A stretch of 12,556 bases of DNA from Bacteroidales bacterium (GCA_003451785.1 DMJL01000075.1:1-12556); one strand, 5' to 3'; shown: positions 1 to 7,987, counted from the first letter of the stretch. Notes: generated by a model not told the origin, from the letters alone. A program made the numbers and translations.

Positions 1-935
1 ATACCAAAGCGTGAACCTTGCAATGCTTGGATAAAGAAATCTCGTTTTTTCTCAAAGAAAGCCTCAAGCCCTTGATAATGCTCAGGAGTTTCTAAAAAGT
101 CGGCCAAGGCGTATTGCAAGGGAGTATTCACAGCAAAAACTACAAATTGGTGAATTTTCCTGAATTCCTTCATCAGATATTCGGGAGCAATGCAATAACC
201 CGTTTTCCAGCCCGTAGCATGAAAGGTTTTACCAAAAGAGCATGTTACTAAGGAGCGTTTCATCAATTCCGGATACCGAGATACACTTTCGTGGCGATGA
301 CCATCAAACACAATATGTTCATATACTTCATCGCTAAGAATGAGTATTTCGGTGTCTTTGGTAAGTTTTGCCAACATCTCCAAATCGGATGGTTTTAGAA
401 TTGCCCCCGATGGATTGTGTGGACTATTGATGATAATCATTCGGGTGCGAGAGCTGAGTAATTTTTCGACCTCATCCCAATGGATTGTATAATCGGGCAA
501 TTGCAAACGGGAAATTTTCGGAATACCTCCATTGAGCCTTATGGCAGGAGTGTAGCTATCGTAAGCCGGCTCAAAAACAATAACCTCATCGTCTTTGCGA
601 ATGAAAGCACTTATTGCCGTAAACAATGCTTGTGTGGCACCGGCTGTAACGGTAACTTCCGTCTCGGGGTTGTAAATTGCGCCATAGAGTAGCTCAGTTT
701 TGGCAGCAATACGCTCTCGCAACAATGGCAGACCGGGCATAGGCGCATATTGGTTGTTGCCCTTACGCATGTGCTGGTTAATTAACGAAACTAACTCTTT
801 GGAAACGGCAAAATCCGGGAATCCCTGCGAAAGGTTGATTGCATTGTGCTCGCGGGCAAGTTGGGTCATTACTGCAAAAACAGAAGTACCAACAAGGGGA
901 AGCTTCGATACAACGCTCGGTGAAATAAAACTCAT
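1..935 (-). CDS. Methionine-type PLP aminotransferase (class I), C-terminus cut by window edge
   Basis: Reading the minus strand from the ATG at 933-935 gives 311 residues with no stop before the window edge, so about the last 70 residues of a roughly 380-residue class I aminotransferase are missing. The visible protein has the N-terminal substrate segment (NLSQGFPDF at about 34-42), the NSPHNPSG loop (170-177), the PLP-contacting SDEVYEH (201-207, with Asp202 and Tyr205), and the Schiff-base lysine in SFGKTFHATGWKTGY (Lys236). This lysine motif and the overall sequence resemble E. coli YbdL and the kynurenine/methionine aminotransferase group. The family moves an amino group from methionine or aromatic and sulfur amino acids to a 2-oxo acid, using cytosolic PLP, and in several bacteria it closes the methionine salvage pathway. 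The substrate here is inferred from family resemblance; glutamine or kynurenine transaminase activity is an alternative. The gene is divergent from pgk, 173 bases away. I see no clear promoter of its own. Confidence 0.93.
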   Translation of the reverse strand, partial: MSFISPSVVSKLPLVGTSVFAVMTQLAREHNAINLSQGFPDFAVSKELVSLINQHMRKGNNQYAPMPGLPLLRERIAAKTELLYGAIYNPETEVTVTAGATQALFTAISAFIRKDDEVIVFEPAYDSYTPAIRLNGGIPKISRLQLPDYTIHWDEVEKLLSSRTRMIIINSPHNPSGAILKPSDLEMLAKLTKDTEILILSDEVYEHIVFDGHRHESVSRYPELMKRSLVTCSFGKTFHATGWKTGYCIAPEYLMKEFRKIHQFVVFAVNTPLQYALADFLETPEHYQGLEAFFEKKRDFFIQALQGSRFG

Positions 936-973
936 GTGAATGGTATTTTTATAAAAAGTGCATTCAAAAACGG

Positions 974-981
974 TAATTTTG
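974..981 (+). promoter_or_regulatory. Candidate -7 element (TAATTTTG) upstream of pgk
   Basis: TAATTTTG followed by C matches the Bacteroidota primary sigma factor -7 consensus TAnnTTTG(C). It lies 128 bases before the pgk start, which would give a leader of about 120 nucleotides. No good TTG -33 box sits about 19 bases upstream. A weaker alternative nearer the gene is TATTTAGG at 1063-1070, with a TTG at 1041-1043 and a 19-base spacer. Either could drive pgk; the assignment is inference. Confidence 0.3.
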
Positions 982-1108
982 CAATGCAAAAACAACGAAC
1001 AGCAATCTATTGACTGCGGTGCGAAATTACAAAGATTTCTTTGTTTGCACTCAGCTTTGCAGTATTTAGGACGACTTTACCATTTTTAAAACTTATAAAA
1101 TCGTACAA

Positions 1109-2299
1109 ATGAAAACATTAGACGGATTTGACTTCAAAGCCAAACGGGCGATAATGCGTGTAGATTTTAATGTTCCGCTTAACAAAGAGTTTCAGATTAC
1201 CGACGATTCTCGCATTAAAGCAGCCATCCCATCCATAAAGAAAATTTTGGCAGAGGGTGGCTCGGTTATCCTCATGTCGCACTTAGGAAGACCCAAAGAA
1301 GGCCCAGAAGACAAATACTCTCTCCGCCATATTAAAACCCACTTGAGCCAATTATTGGGCTTGGAAGTGCAATTTGCAGATGATTGCATTGGCGAATCTG
1401 CCCGCGAGCTTGCCGCCAACCTTAAACCTGGTGAAGTGCTACTTTTAGAAAACCTAAGGTTTTACAAGCAAGAAGAAAAAGGCAACGAAGAATTTGCCGG
1501 CAAATTGGCACAGTTGGCCGATGTGTATGTAAACGATGCATTTGGCACTGCCCATCGCGCACATGCTTCTACTACCATCATTGCCAAGTTTTTCCCCCAA
1601 GCAAAAACCTTTGGCTACCTTATGGCAGAAGAACTTTCGAGTATTGATAAGGTGCTCAAGGACATAAACCGCCCCTATACCGCTGTGATTGGTGGCGCTA
1701 AAGTGAGCAGCAAGATAGAGATCCTCGAAAACCTGATTGATAAGGTTGATGATTTGATTATTGGTGGAGGTATGATGTTTACCTTCATCAAAGCCCAAGG
1801 AGGAAAAATTGGCAATAGCCTCGTGGAAGAAGATTATCTCGAAAAGGCCATTGAGATCTTGAATAAAGCCAAGGAAAAGGGTGTGAATTTCCATCTTGCA
1901 TCGGATGCTATTGCAGCAAGTGCTTTTGCCAACGATGCCGAAATTATAGCATGCAATGCCGATGCCATTCCCGATGGATGGATGGGGCTTGATATTGGCA
2001 TAGAAAGCGCAACAAAATTTGCCGCTGTAATTGAAAAATCCAAAACCGTATTGTGGAACGGCCCTATGGGAGTGTTTGAAATGGAAAATTTTGCAAAAGG
2101 AACAAAGGTTATAGCCGAAGCTCTTGTGCGAGCTACTGCCAGTGGTGGATTCACACTTATAGGAGGTGGAGATTCGGTTGCAGCAATCAACCAATTGGGT
2201 CTTGCAGAAAAAGTAAGCTATGTGAGCACCGGTGGTGGGGCATTGCTGGAGTATATGGAAGGAAAAATTCTTCCCGGTGTGCAGGCTATCAACGAGTAA
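1109..2299 (+). CDS. pgk: Phosphoglycerate kinase
   Basis: This encodes a full-length phosphoglycerate kinase of 396 residues, the normal bacterial length. The enzyme is cytosolic and makes ATP from 1,3-bisphosphoglycerate and ADP in glycolysis; it runs in reverse in gluconeogenesis. Visible signatures are the N-domain substrate motif RVDFNVPL (17-24), SHLGRP (57-62), LLENLRFY and NDAFGTAHRAHAST in the N-terminal half, then the nucleotide-binding C-domain with IGGAKVSSKI, IIGGGMMFTF, WNGPMGVFE (316-324), GGGDS (352-356) and the closing STGGGA segment (373-378). The ATG at 1109 is preceded by an A-rich leader with no Shine-Dalgarno site, which is usual for Bacteroidota. No other glycolytic gene adjoins it. 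It converges with the receiver-domain gene across 93 bases that hold no convincing terminator hairpin. Confidence 0.98.
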   Translation: MKTLDGFDFKAKRAIMRVDFNVPLNKEFQITDDSRIKAAIPSIKKILAEGGSVILMSHLGRPKEGPEDKYSLRHIKTHLSQLLGLEVQFADDCIGESARELAANLKPGEVLLLENLRFYKQEEKGNEEFAGKLAQLADVYVNDAFGTAHRAHASTTIIAKFFPQAKTFGYLMAEELSSIDKVLKDINRPYTAVIGGAKVSSKIEILENLIDKVDDLIIGGGMMFTFIKAQGGKIGNSLVEEDYLEKAIEILNKAKEKGVNFHLASDAIAASAFANDAEIIACNADAIPDGWMGLDIGIESATKFAAVIEKSKTVLWNGPMGVFEMENFAKGTKVIAEALVRATASGGFTLIGGGDSVAAINQLGLAEKVSYVSTGGGALLEYMEGKILPGVQAINE

Positions 2300-2392
2300 A
2301 ACTGTTGGTTGTAAGATGCTGGGTAAGATCCTGCGCTTACATTAGACCTTTAATTATCAGGCTGAATTTACAGTTTACCAACAAAATAGAAG

Positions 2393-2815
2393 TTAGGGTT
2401 CCTTGGCTTCTATTTTTGTAAGTTGCAGAATGATTTCAATGAGTTTGCCTTCATTCAAAGGCTTGGTAATGTATTCATCCATGCCCGCTTGAATAAACTT
2501 ATCGCGATCTCCAGGAGTAGCGTATCCGGTAATAGCAATTATGGGAGTATGTTTTCGGGTGCCAACTTCTATTTCTCTTATTTTGCGGGTTGCTTCAAAA
2601 CCGTCCATCTTGGGCATTTGGCCATCCATAAGTATAATATCGAAAGTTTCGTTGGCATATTTTTCGATAGCTATATATCCATTCGCAGCTAGTTCCACAT
2701 CCCAACCCTGCCCTTTTATAACTCCTGCTAGATACATTTTGTTCAATGCATCGTCTTCGGCTATCAAAACCTTGAGATGTCTTGCTTTTTCATCAGACTT
2801 GGATGCTTCTTGCAT
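2393..2815 (-). CDS. Stand-alone response-regulator receiver domain protein
   Basis: This is a single CheY-like receiver domain with no output domain. It carries the full set of phosphotransfer residues: the acidic pair in VLIAEDD, the phosphoacceptor Asp in LMDGQMPKMDGFEATRKIR, the switch Thr in IIAITGYA, and the conserved Lys in DEYITKPL. The sequence is most like the C-terminal receivers of hybrid histidine kinases, so it may be a phosphorelay or single-domain regulator, or a leftover from a hybrid kinase. I chose the ATG at 2813-2815 (140 residues) because it begins just before the domain. The frame stays open to a TTG at 2858-2860 (155 residues), which has a weak AAGAG in front; the extra residues look like inter-domain linker. 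No kinase gene is present in the window. The next gene upstream on the same strand is a receiver-cyclase, but more than 500 bases separate them, so an operon is uncertain. Function as a receiver is well supported; the partner is unknown. Confidence 0.88.
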   Translation of the reverse strand: MQEASKSDEKARHLKVLIAEDDALNKMYLAGVIKGQGWDVELAANGYIAIEKYANETFDIILMDGQMPKMDGFEATRKIREIEVGTRKHTPIIAITGYATPGDRDKFIQAGMDEYITKPLNEGKLIEIILQLTKIEAKEP

Positions 2816-2860
2816 GGCTTCAGGGATATTTGCGTAGGATTTTTTGTCAACGAAAATCAA

Positions 2861-3381
2861 TAGTAGTCTCTTAGTACTTTATTACTTTCAAAACAGATGG
2901 TATCATTGCATGTGTATGCCAATTTAACAATATATTGCCCAAAAATGTTTTCTATGCAACTAGTGGCTGCCCACAAATCAACACAATTACATCCCACATC
3001 ATTTTGCCTGATACGATAATGCGATAAACAGTAGATTGAAACCGTGTAATAAAACAAAAAGGTTGCACAATATGCTATGCGAAAATTTCTCCCAATTTTT
3101 AATGCGTAGGTTCAAACTATGCCATTTGCCAATCACAAAAAACAACTGCAATTTTCACCGAAAAACCAATTCTAATCCAAAATTCGGATTTTTACTACCC
3201 CGAAAATTTATTAAACAGTATGCTTGATAACAGGAAAGCACATCCTTATTAATGCGATTTGAAATGTATCATCAACCGAAAAGGGCAATTTTAAAAGGCA
3301 AGTCTATTACCATAAGTGTGTTTTCATTTGGTGAAAATTCAGGAAAATATATCTGCAATAATTTCCATTGCAAATATAACA
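2861..3381. other. Long gap without a convincing gene
   Basis: About 520 AT-rich bases lie between the receiver gene and the cyclase stop codon. The short open frames here (up to about 66 codons) have unusual compositions, such as many Cys and Tyr, and no recognisable motifs, so I do not call them. Small structural features are a 5-bp hairpin at 3174-3190 followed by a few Ts on the plus strand, and CAAATATA at 3371-3378, which reads TATATTTG on the minus strand and matches a -7 element. If that element is real, transcription would cross the whole gap toward the receiver gene, giving a long leader or a separate small RNA. Confidence 0.5.
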
Positions 3382-4653
3382 TTAATCACACACTAATAAC
3401 GCATTATCCAAATAAAAATTATCTCTATCGGAAAGCCCCGTAGATTTACAAAAAGCACTGTTTGGAAACAAGCCTTTGGCATCCGATGAATAGGCAGGTT
3501 TTAGTCTGTTAGCAAAGTACATATCAAATTTGCCATGACTAGTAGTTATATGGTTTTCTCTTTTGGTACAATCAAAGAAATGACCAACAAGTTCGAAGCA
3601 TTCTTGCGATATATTTACCTGCCCTTCGCAGCTCACTTGCTCCATCCAGTGTGCCTTGTTTACAGTATCGCCCCAAACATCGTAGCTCAATTTATCTTTT
3701 CCGATTATTCCCGCCACGGCCCCACCAGTGTGAACTCCAATCCGCCAACTAAAAAAATTATCGTTGTAATCGTGAGTAAGAGTCTTCAGTTTTTCTGAAA
3801 CTTTACCAAAATGCAAACCTGCCAAAACTACACGCGCTGCACTCATCTTGTCTTCTACCGGAATGCCACCAGCACACATATAACAATCGCCGATGGTTTT
3901 AATTTTTTCCAACCCGAAATTTTTCGTAATCGCTTCAAATGCATTGTAATAAGTTTCGAGCTTTTTTACCAATTCTAATGGAGTGAACCTTGAAACGACT
4001 AATGAGAAATTTTCAATATCTGCAAACAAAACCGTAACAGAAGGGAAGTACCGAAGTTTTACTGTCCCGCTCTGAAGTAGCTCTTTTGCAATGGTTTTTG
4101 GCAACATTTGACCGAGAAGTTCCTCCACCTTTTTCTTTTCTGCCAACAAAGCAAGGGATTGGGCTTTTAGTTTCTTTTTCTGCTCCTTTAGGCTTTTTTG
4201 CTTTTTTTCTAATGCTTCGACTTTATCGCCAAGCTTAAGATTTGACTCTATTTGGATAATTGCAGATTGTAAAATCAAAGGCAATCGCTCGTTAAAATCT
4301 TTGCCTTTTATCACATAATTCTTAGCCCCTGATTTCAAAGAAAGTAAGCCATGGTTTTCGTTTTCGGGGGCAATCATAGCAATAAATGCAGGAAAGAGAT
4401 CTTTTGCATTCAAATCCTGGATTACCTGTAAACCATTATTATCGCCTAAAGGATAGTCAATAAGTAGTAGTTTTGGTTTTGATGCTTCCCCAAAAAATGT
4501 ATTTTTTAAATTATCAGCAGAATTGAACATACGGAAATCGCAACCGATTCTCGCAATTGAAGCTTCAATTTCCTTCAAAAACTGAATATCCTCGCATAGC
4601 ACCCATACTTCCACCCCCAATTTGCTCAATATCGAAGTAAAATTTTTACCCAT
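3382..4653 (-). CDS. Receiver-like / coiled-coil / class III adenylate cyclase
   Basis: The 423-residue protein has three parts. Residues about 13-130 form a receiver-like domain with acidic residues 21-22, a candidate phosphoacceptor Asp66 (LLLIDYPLG) and Lys116. The switch Ser/Thr position reads Ile94, so phosphorylation control may be altered. Residues about 138-180 are a Lys/Glu/Leu-rich coiled coil. Residues about 204-385 are a class III cyclase catalytic domain with both metal-binding aspartates (Asp212 in LFADIENFS, Asp256 in KTIGDCYM) and adenine-selecting Lys252 and Asp325 (SYDVWGDTVN). The pattern therefore predicts ATP to cAMP rather than cGMP. Transition-state Asn332 is present, but the usual Arg four residues later is Trp336 (VNKAHWMEQ). 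There are no membrane segments, so it is probably cytosolic. Its gene lies about 220 bases downstream of the GT2 gene on the same strand; I see no strong promoter. The domain call is firm; catalytic activity is uncertain because of Trp336. Confidence 0.93.
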   Translation of the reverse strand: MGKNFTSILSKLGVEVWVLCEDIQFLKEIEASIARIGCDFRMFNSADNLKNTFFGEASKPKLLLIDYPLGDNNGLQVIQDLNAKDLFPAFIAMIAPENENHGLLSLKSGAKNYVIKGKDFNERLPLILQSAIIQIESNLKLGDKVEALEKKQKSLKEQKKKLKAQSLALLAEKKKVEELLGQMLPKTIAKELLQSGTVKLRYFPSVTVLFADIENFSLVVSRFTPLELVKKLETYYNAFEAITKNFGLEKIKTIGDCYMCAGGIPVEDKMSAARVVLAGLHFGKVSEKLKTLTHDYNDNFFSWRIGVHTGGAVAGIIGKDKLSYDVWGDTVNKAHWMEQVSCEGQVNISQECFELVGHFFDCTKRENHITTSHGKFDMYFANRLKPAYSSDAKGLFPNSAFCKSTGLSDRDNFYLDNALLVCD

Positions 4654-4873
4654 TCATGTTTTATTGAAATGTAAAGTTTTTCCTGCAAACACATTTAATG
4701 CTCATCCTCCATAGCATGCAATGTATTCATATATTACCATTTTACAAATTAAATGTTTTTTTTGGCACGAAAAAAACTATAAAAACAATTTCCATGCAAA
4801 TCTGCATAAAAACCTTATTGCAAAGTGCTTTGAAGGACACTGTAAGGCACCAGAAATGTGCTGAAGCTTTCAC

Positions 4874-5986
4874 TTATTTCTTCCATCGCGAAAATGGGAA
4901 AACTGACAAAAACAGTGATAATACCACATACAGGGGATACATTAAAGCAAGAGATGGATACAGCCATAGCAGACTTCTTTTTCTTAAAAACCCTGTAACC
5001 TTCCAAATCAACGGAAAGTCCATTGCCCCTTTGGCAATCAAGGCTATCATGGCTGCAAGTAAAGTGGCTTGATGAAAAATGCCAGCCACCAGAGCGCACA
5101 CAATAGCCACATTTACCGATGCTACCAATGCGCCCGTTGCAATCGTAGCAATATCGGTATATCCCACGCCTTTGGCTGCCCAGCGGGATCTCTGCTTGAA
5201 AAAATCCTTAAAGCTTTTTGTTGGTTGTGTATAAATCAACGCCCCGCTACTCTTACAGCCTCTTATGACTACCCCTGGTTGGGCTTTGAATTTGTGCAGC
5301 AGAAACATATCGTCGCCCGAATCATATTGAAAATTGCCTGTATATCCGCCCACTTTTTCGAAAAGCTCTTTTCTAAACACCAAATTAGCACCGTTGCACA
5401 TTGTTGGGGTTTGCATACCTGCCGCACCCAAGGTTGCTCCCAAAATGCTGCCAAATTCCAATGCCTGATAATCGTCAAAAATTCTCCCATTGGAAACAAA
5501 CTCTACCGGTCCAATGAGCATGTCGGGCTGGTGAGTCTCGATAAAAGAAGCGTAAGTCTGAAGCCAATGCCTACCCATAATACAATCGGCATCCGTAGTA
5601 ATTATGTAAGGATATTTGGCAACTGCTATGCCTTGCTCCAAAGCTACTTTTTTACCATAACCACCATTTTTTGATTGCGCATTTATCAGCTTCAAATTTT
5701 GTTTAAATCCTAATTTTAATGCACCTTCAATTACAAGTGGACCTCGATCGGTACTATTGTCGTTTACAAGGATTATTTCGAAACTTTCAGAAGGGTAATG
5801 CAACTGCTGCAAGTGTGCTAAAAGTACTCTAAGGTTCTTCTCTTCATTGCGAAATGGCACAACGATGGAAAATTTTGCACCAACTGCCCCAGAATGCCAA
5901 AACAATGGCAAACGCTCCCAACCCCGATACAAATACAATAAAAGCAACCCGTACAAAAGCAATAACCCCAATAAAACTATCCACAT
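4874..5986 (-). CDS. Membrane-bound family 2 glycosyltransferase
   Basis: This is a processive-type GT2 enzyme of 370 residues from the ATG at 5984-5986. An N-terminal hydrophobic anchor (about 2-20) is followed by the GT-A fold: the SIVVPFRNEE start, VNDNSTD, the metal-binding TTDADC (Asp132 and Asp134 in this numbering), the GDD motif (about 224-226) and QRSRW (265-269), the QxxRW signature of membrane GT2 enzymes. Three or so C-terminal membrane segments complete it. Such enzymes transfer sugar from a nucleotide sugar to a lipid or growing glycan at the inner face of the cytoplasmic membrane. The start is a choice: the frame is open to a TTG at 6035-6037, with another ATG at 6020-6022, but both overlap the upstream gene. 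The ATG chosen is 7 bases after that gene's stop, which suggests translational coupling. The pair is probably one operon. Acceptor and sugar cannot be told from the sequence. Confidence 0.92.
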   Translation of the reverse strand: MWIVLLGLLLLYGLLLLYLYRGWERLPLFWHSGAVGAKFSIVVPFRNEEKNLRVLLAHLQQLHYPSESFEIILVNDNSTDRGPLVIEGALKLGFKQNLKLINAQSKNGGYGKKVALEQGIAVAKYPYIITTDADCIMGRHWLQTYASFIETHQPDMLIGPVEFVSNGRIFDDYQALEFGSILGATLGAAGMQTPTMCNGANLVFRKELFEKVGGYTGNFQYDSGDDMFLLHKFKAQPGVVIRGCKSSGALIYTQPTKSFKDFFKQRSRWAAKGVGYTDIATIATGALVASVNVAIVCALVAGIFHQATLLAAMIALIAKGAMDFPLIWKVTGFLRKRSLLWLYPSLALMYPLYVVLSLFLSVFPFSRWKK

Positions 5987-5993
5987 AAAATGA

Positions 5994-7010
5994 TTATCTT
6001 GATAATTGATTAGAAAAAACATCACCCTTAATGCCAATCAACGCCCCCACAATGCCGGGAATTGCCAGGTTCAAAATCCAAAGCAACAACATTGCAGCTA
6101 CCACTGCAAGTTCGTATGCTGCAGAAAAGGATTCTACCCCACCCGAAAAAGCGTGTAAAACAAAAAGGGCAACCGATCCTCTAAGTCCGGCATCTACCAA
6201 TCCCGAAACCGGTAGCCCCAGCATAATCAAATAGGTAATGCTTAGCAGTACCAAAGCCATTAATGGACTTACCCACAACCCTAAAAGACCTAAAATCAAA
6301 TAAAACTGAAACATAAAAATTGCGTACCGTAAAAGACCAATCAACAATATTAAGCGAAAAATCTTTTTATCTATCCCTGCAACAGCCTGTAGGGCTTGTC
6401 TAATCTTGTCGGATTTGAATCGAATTTGAAACCATGCGATGGTTTTTTTGTAAAAAACTACAGATAGAATTGAAAGCAAGCCCACACCCAATGAATAAGA
6501 CAACACAGCCCAAGTTAAAAATGCGTTGAAAGAAACTCCAAGGTAAATTACACCAAGCAACAAACCCAAATGACCCATAAAGAAAGTAACGCAGAATTGC
6601 ACAAAGCTACCAATGGTGCTAAGTGCCAATCCGTGAATTCTGTTTTCTTTTCGCAGCACCATAGCTCTACCGGCAAACTCACCTACTTGCCTTGGGGCCA
6701 CTAAACCCAATCCTACCCCGTACAACACGCCTCCTAAGGATCGCAAAAGACCCATCTGCTCAAGATTGCGTACAAGTATTTGCCACTTTACTGCCTCCAA
6801 TAGCCAATTAACTCCTGACAATAAAAGCACAATAGCGGCAAAAAAAACCCAAAAATGATGATTGCTCAACGCAGCAAACCATTGCTTATACTGATCGGCA
6901 GGTATTTGGGAGAATTGCCACACCACATAAGCCAAAGCTGCAACAGGCACTACATACTGAAGCAATACGCGGACAATTTTAAGTATATTTGCTTTCACAT
7001 TTACGCCCAT
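5994..7010 (-). CDS. Flippase-like / LPG-synthase-type transmembrane protein (UPF0104-like)
   Basis: This is a 338-residue, very hydrophobic protein with about eight predicted membrane segments (for example 13-31, 52-70, 128-158, 164-186, 216-245 and 300-325). Family marks are LEAVKWQ (71-77), the glycine-rich segment ending PRQVGEFAGR (106-115), and NLAIPGIVG near the end. They match the lysylphosphatidylglycerol synthase transmembrane/flippase-like family, whose best-known member is the membrane half of MprF. The C-terminal aminoacyltransferase half of MprF is absent, so a lipid-modifying synthase role is not supported; lipid or lipid-linked glycan translocation is a more likely guess. It is the first gene of a two-gene unit with the GT2 enzyme downstream, which supports a joint role in a membrane glycolipid or polymer. 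The ATG at 7008-7010 is used. Only 17 bases separate it from the divergent ruvC start, so its promoter must lie within ruvC; TAGTTTTG on the minus strand at 7105-7112 is a weak candidate. Confidence 0.85.
   Translation of the reverse strand: MGVNVKANILKIVRVLLQYVVPVAALAYVVWQFSQIPADQYKQWFAALSNHHFWVFFAAIVLLLSGVNWLLEAVKWQILVRNLEQMGLLRSLGGVLYGVGLGLVAPRQVGEFAGRAMVLRKENRIHGLALSTIGSFVQFCVTFFMGHLGLLLGVIYLGVSFNAFLTWAVLSYSLGVGLLSILSVVFYKKTIAWFQIRFKSDKIRQALQAVAGIDKKIFRLILLIGLLRYAIFMFQFYLILGLLGLWVSPLMALVLLSITYLIMLGLPVSGLVDAGLRGSVALFVLHAFSGGVESFSAAYELAVVAAMLLLWILNLAIPGIVGALIGIKGDVFSNQLSR
6984..6991 (+). promoter_or_regulatory. Candidate -7 element (TATATTTG) for ruvC
   Basis: TATATTTG followed by C is an exact match to the Bacteroidota TAnnTTTG(C) element. 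It lies 37 bases before the TTG chosen as the ruvC start and predicts a leader of about 30 nucleotides. It sits inside the first codons of the divergent flippase-like gene. No clear TTG box is seen about 19 bases upstream. Confidence 0.45.
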
Positions 7011-7027
7011 TAATCTCTATTTTCGGT

Positions 7028-7588
7028 TTGCAGTACGACAAAATCATTTTAGGTGTGGATCCCGGAACCAATCACATGGGTCTTGGAATCATTGGTATTA
7101 AAAACAAAACTATTGAAGTAGTAGCTATGGATGTTTTGAACCTTCAAAAAGTAACTGACCAGCATATAAAACTAAAAAGAATATTTGACACCGTGCTTCG
7201 CAATATTGATGAGTTTTATGCAACAGAGTTGGCAATTGAGAGTCCATTTTTTGGCAAGAATGTTCAATCCATGCTGAAACTTGGTCGTGCCCAAGGTGTG
7301 GCTATTGCAGCAGCTATGCATAGAAACCTGCCGGTTTTTGAGTATGCTCCCCGAAAAGTAAAGCAATCCATAACAGGCAAAGGAAATGCATCGAAAGAGC
7401 AAGTTGCAGCCATGCTTAAGCATTTAATAAGGTTGGACATTCCACCGGATTATTTAGACATAACAGATGCGTTGGGAGTAGCCGTTTGCCATTATTTTCA
7501 GAATTCAGGCACATCCCAAGCCAGCAGCTCATCCTACAGAAGTTGGTCGGCTTTTGTGGCGTCCAATCCGGGCAAGGTTAACCTATAA
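7028..7588 (+). CDS. ruvC: Crossover junction endodeoxyribonuclease RuvC
   Basis: RuvC is the dimeric, magnesium-dependent nuclease that cuts Holliday junctions symmetrically after RuvAB branch migration in recombination repair. From the TTG at 7028-7030 the protein has 186 residues, close to the usual 160-190. All four catalytic acids are visible: Asp11 in LGVDPGTN, Glu71 in AIESPFFGKN, and Asp144 and Asp147 in LDITDALGVAVCH. The DNA-contacting LKLGRAQGVAI and the TGKGNASKEQV segment also match the family. There is no ATG before the conserved core. An upstream in-frame TTG at 6989 would add 13 unconserved residues, overlap the divergent gene by 22 bases and fall on the likely promoter, so I prefer 7028. 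The gene converges with the HIT-family gene, and the two overlap by 6 bases at their 3' ends. ruvA and ruvB are not in the window, as is common in this phylum. Confidence 0.95.
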   Translation: MQYDKIILGVDPGTNHMGLGIIGIKNKTIEVVAMDVLNLQKVTDQHIKLKRIFDTVLRNIDEFYATELAIESPFFGKNVQSMLKLGRAQGVAIAAAMHRNLPVFEYAPRKVKQSITGKGNASKEQVAAMLKHLIRLDIPPDYLDITDALGVAVCHYFQNSGTSQASSSSYRSWSAFVASNPGKVNL

Positions 7589-7987
7589 AACACCCTCAAT
7601 TCCAGAAGATATTTCGGCAGCCATTGCTCGAAATTCATCAGCGGAAAACGAGAGTTTTGGGTTTTTAAAATCTATGTCGTAAATATTGTTGATTGGCACC
7701 AGATGGATATGAGCATGACGCACCTCCAACCCAATAACTGCCATCCCAACTTTTTCGCAAGGAATGCACTTACCCAAAGCGTGGGCTACGCGCTTGGCAA
7801 ACAAAAATAAACCCTGATAGTCTGTATCGTTTATATCAAAAATATTATCAATTTCATCTTTAGGGATAACCAACACATGACCCTTTGCAATAGGATTTAC
7901 ATCTAAAAAAGCAAGGAATCTGTCATTTTCGGCTATTCTATAGCACGGGATTTCTCCTTTCACAATACGGGAAAAAATACTCGACAT
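7583..7987 (-). CDS. HIT-family (histidine triad) nucleotide-binding protein
   Basis: This is a 134-residue cytosolic protein of the histidine triad superfamily, of the HinT/Fhit-like bacterial type. The active-site motif HAHIHLVP covers residues 91-98, with His93 the expected nucleophile and His91 and His95 its partners. The N-terminal SIFSRIVKGEIPCYRIAE and the KGHVLVIPK strand (35-43) are standard for the family. Members hydrolyse adenosine or guanosine phosphoramidates and related nucleotide conjugates. The cellular role is not defined by the sequence. It begins with ATG at 7985-7987, about 100 bases downstream of greA but beyond a strong hairpin terminator. A -7-like element between hairpin and start suggests that it has its own promoter. 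Confidence 0.95.
   Translation of the reverse strand: MSSIFSRIVKGEIPCYRIAENDRFLAFLDVNPIAKGHVLVIPKDEIDNIFDINDTDYQGLFLFAKRVAHALGKCIPCEKVGMAVIGLEVRHAHIHLVPINNIYDIDFKNPKLSFSADEFRAMAAEISSGIEGVL

Noticed and set aside
2302..2384. Possible hairpin CTGTTGGT/ACCAACA between pgk and the receiver gene
   Set aside because: A 7-bp match with a loop near 68 bases is not a credible terminator.
2857..3057. 66-codon minus-strand frame upstream of the receiver gene
   Set aside because: Composition is unlike its neighbours (many Cys, Tyr, Asn), with no domain or start signal.
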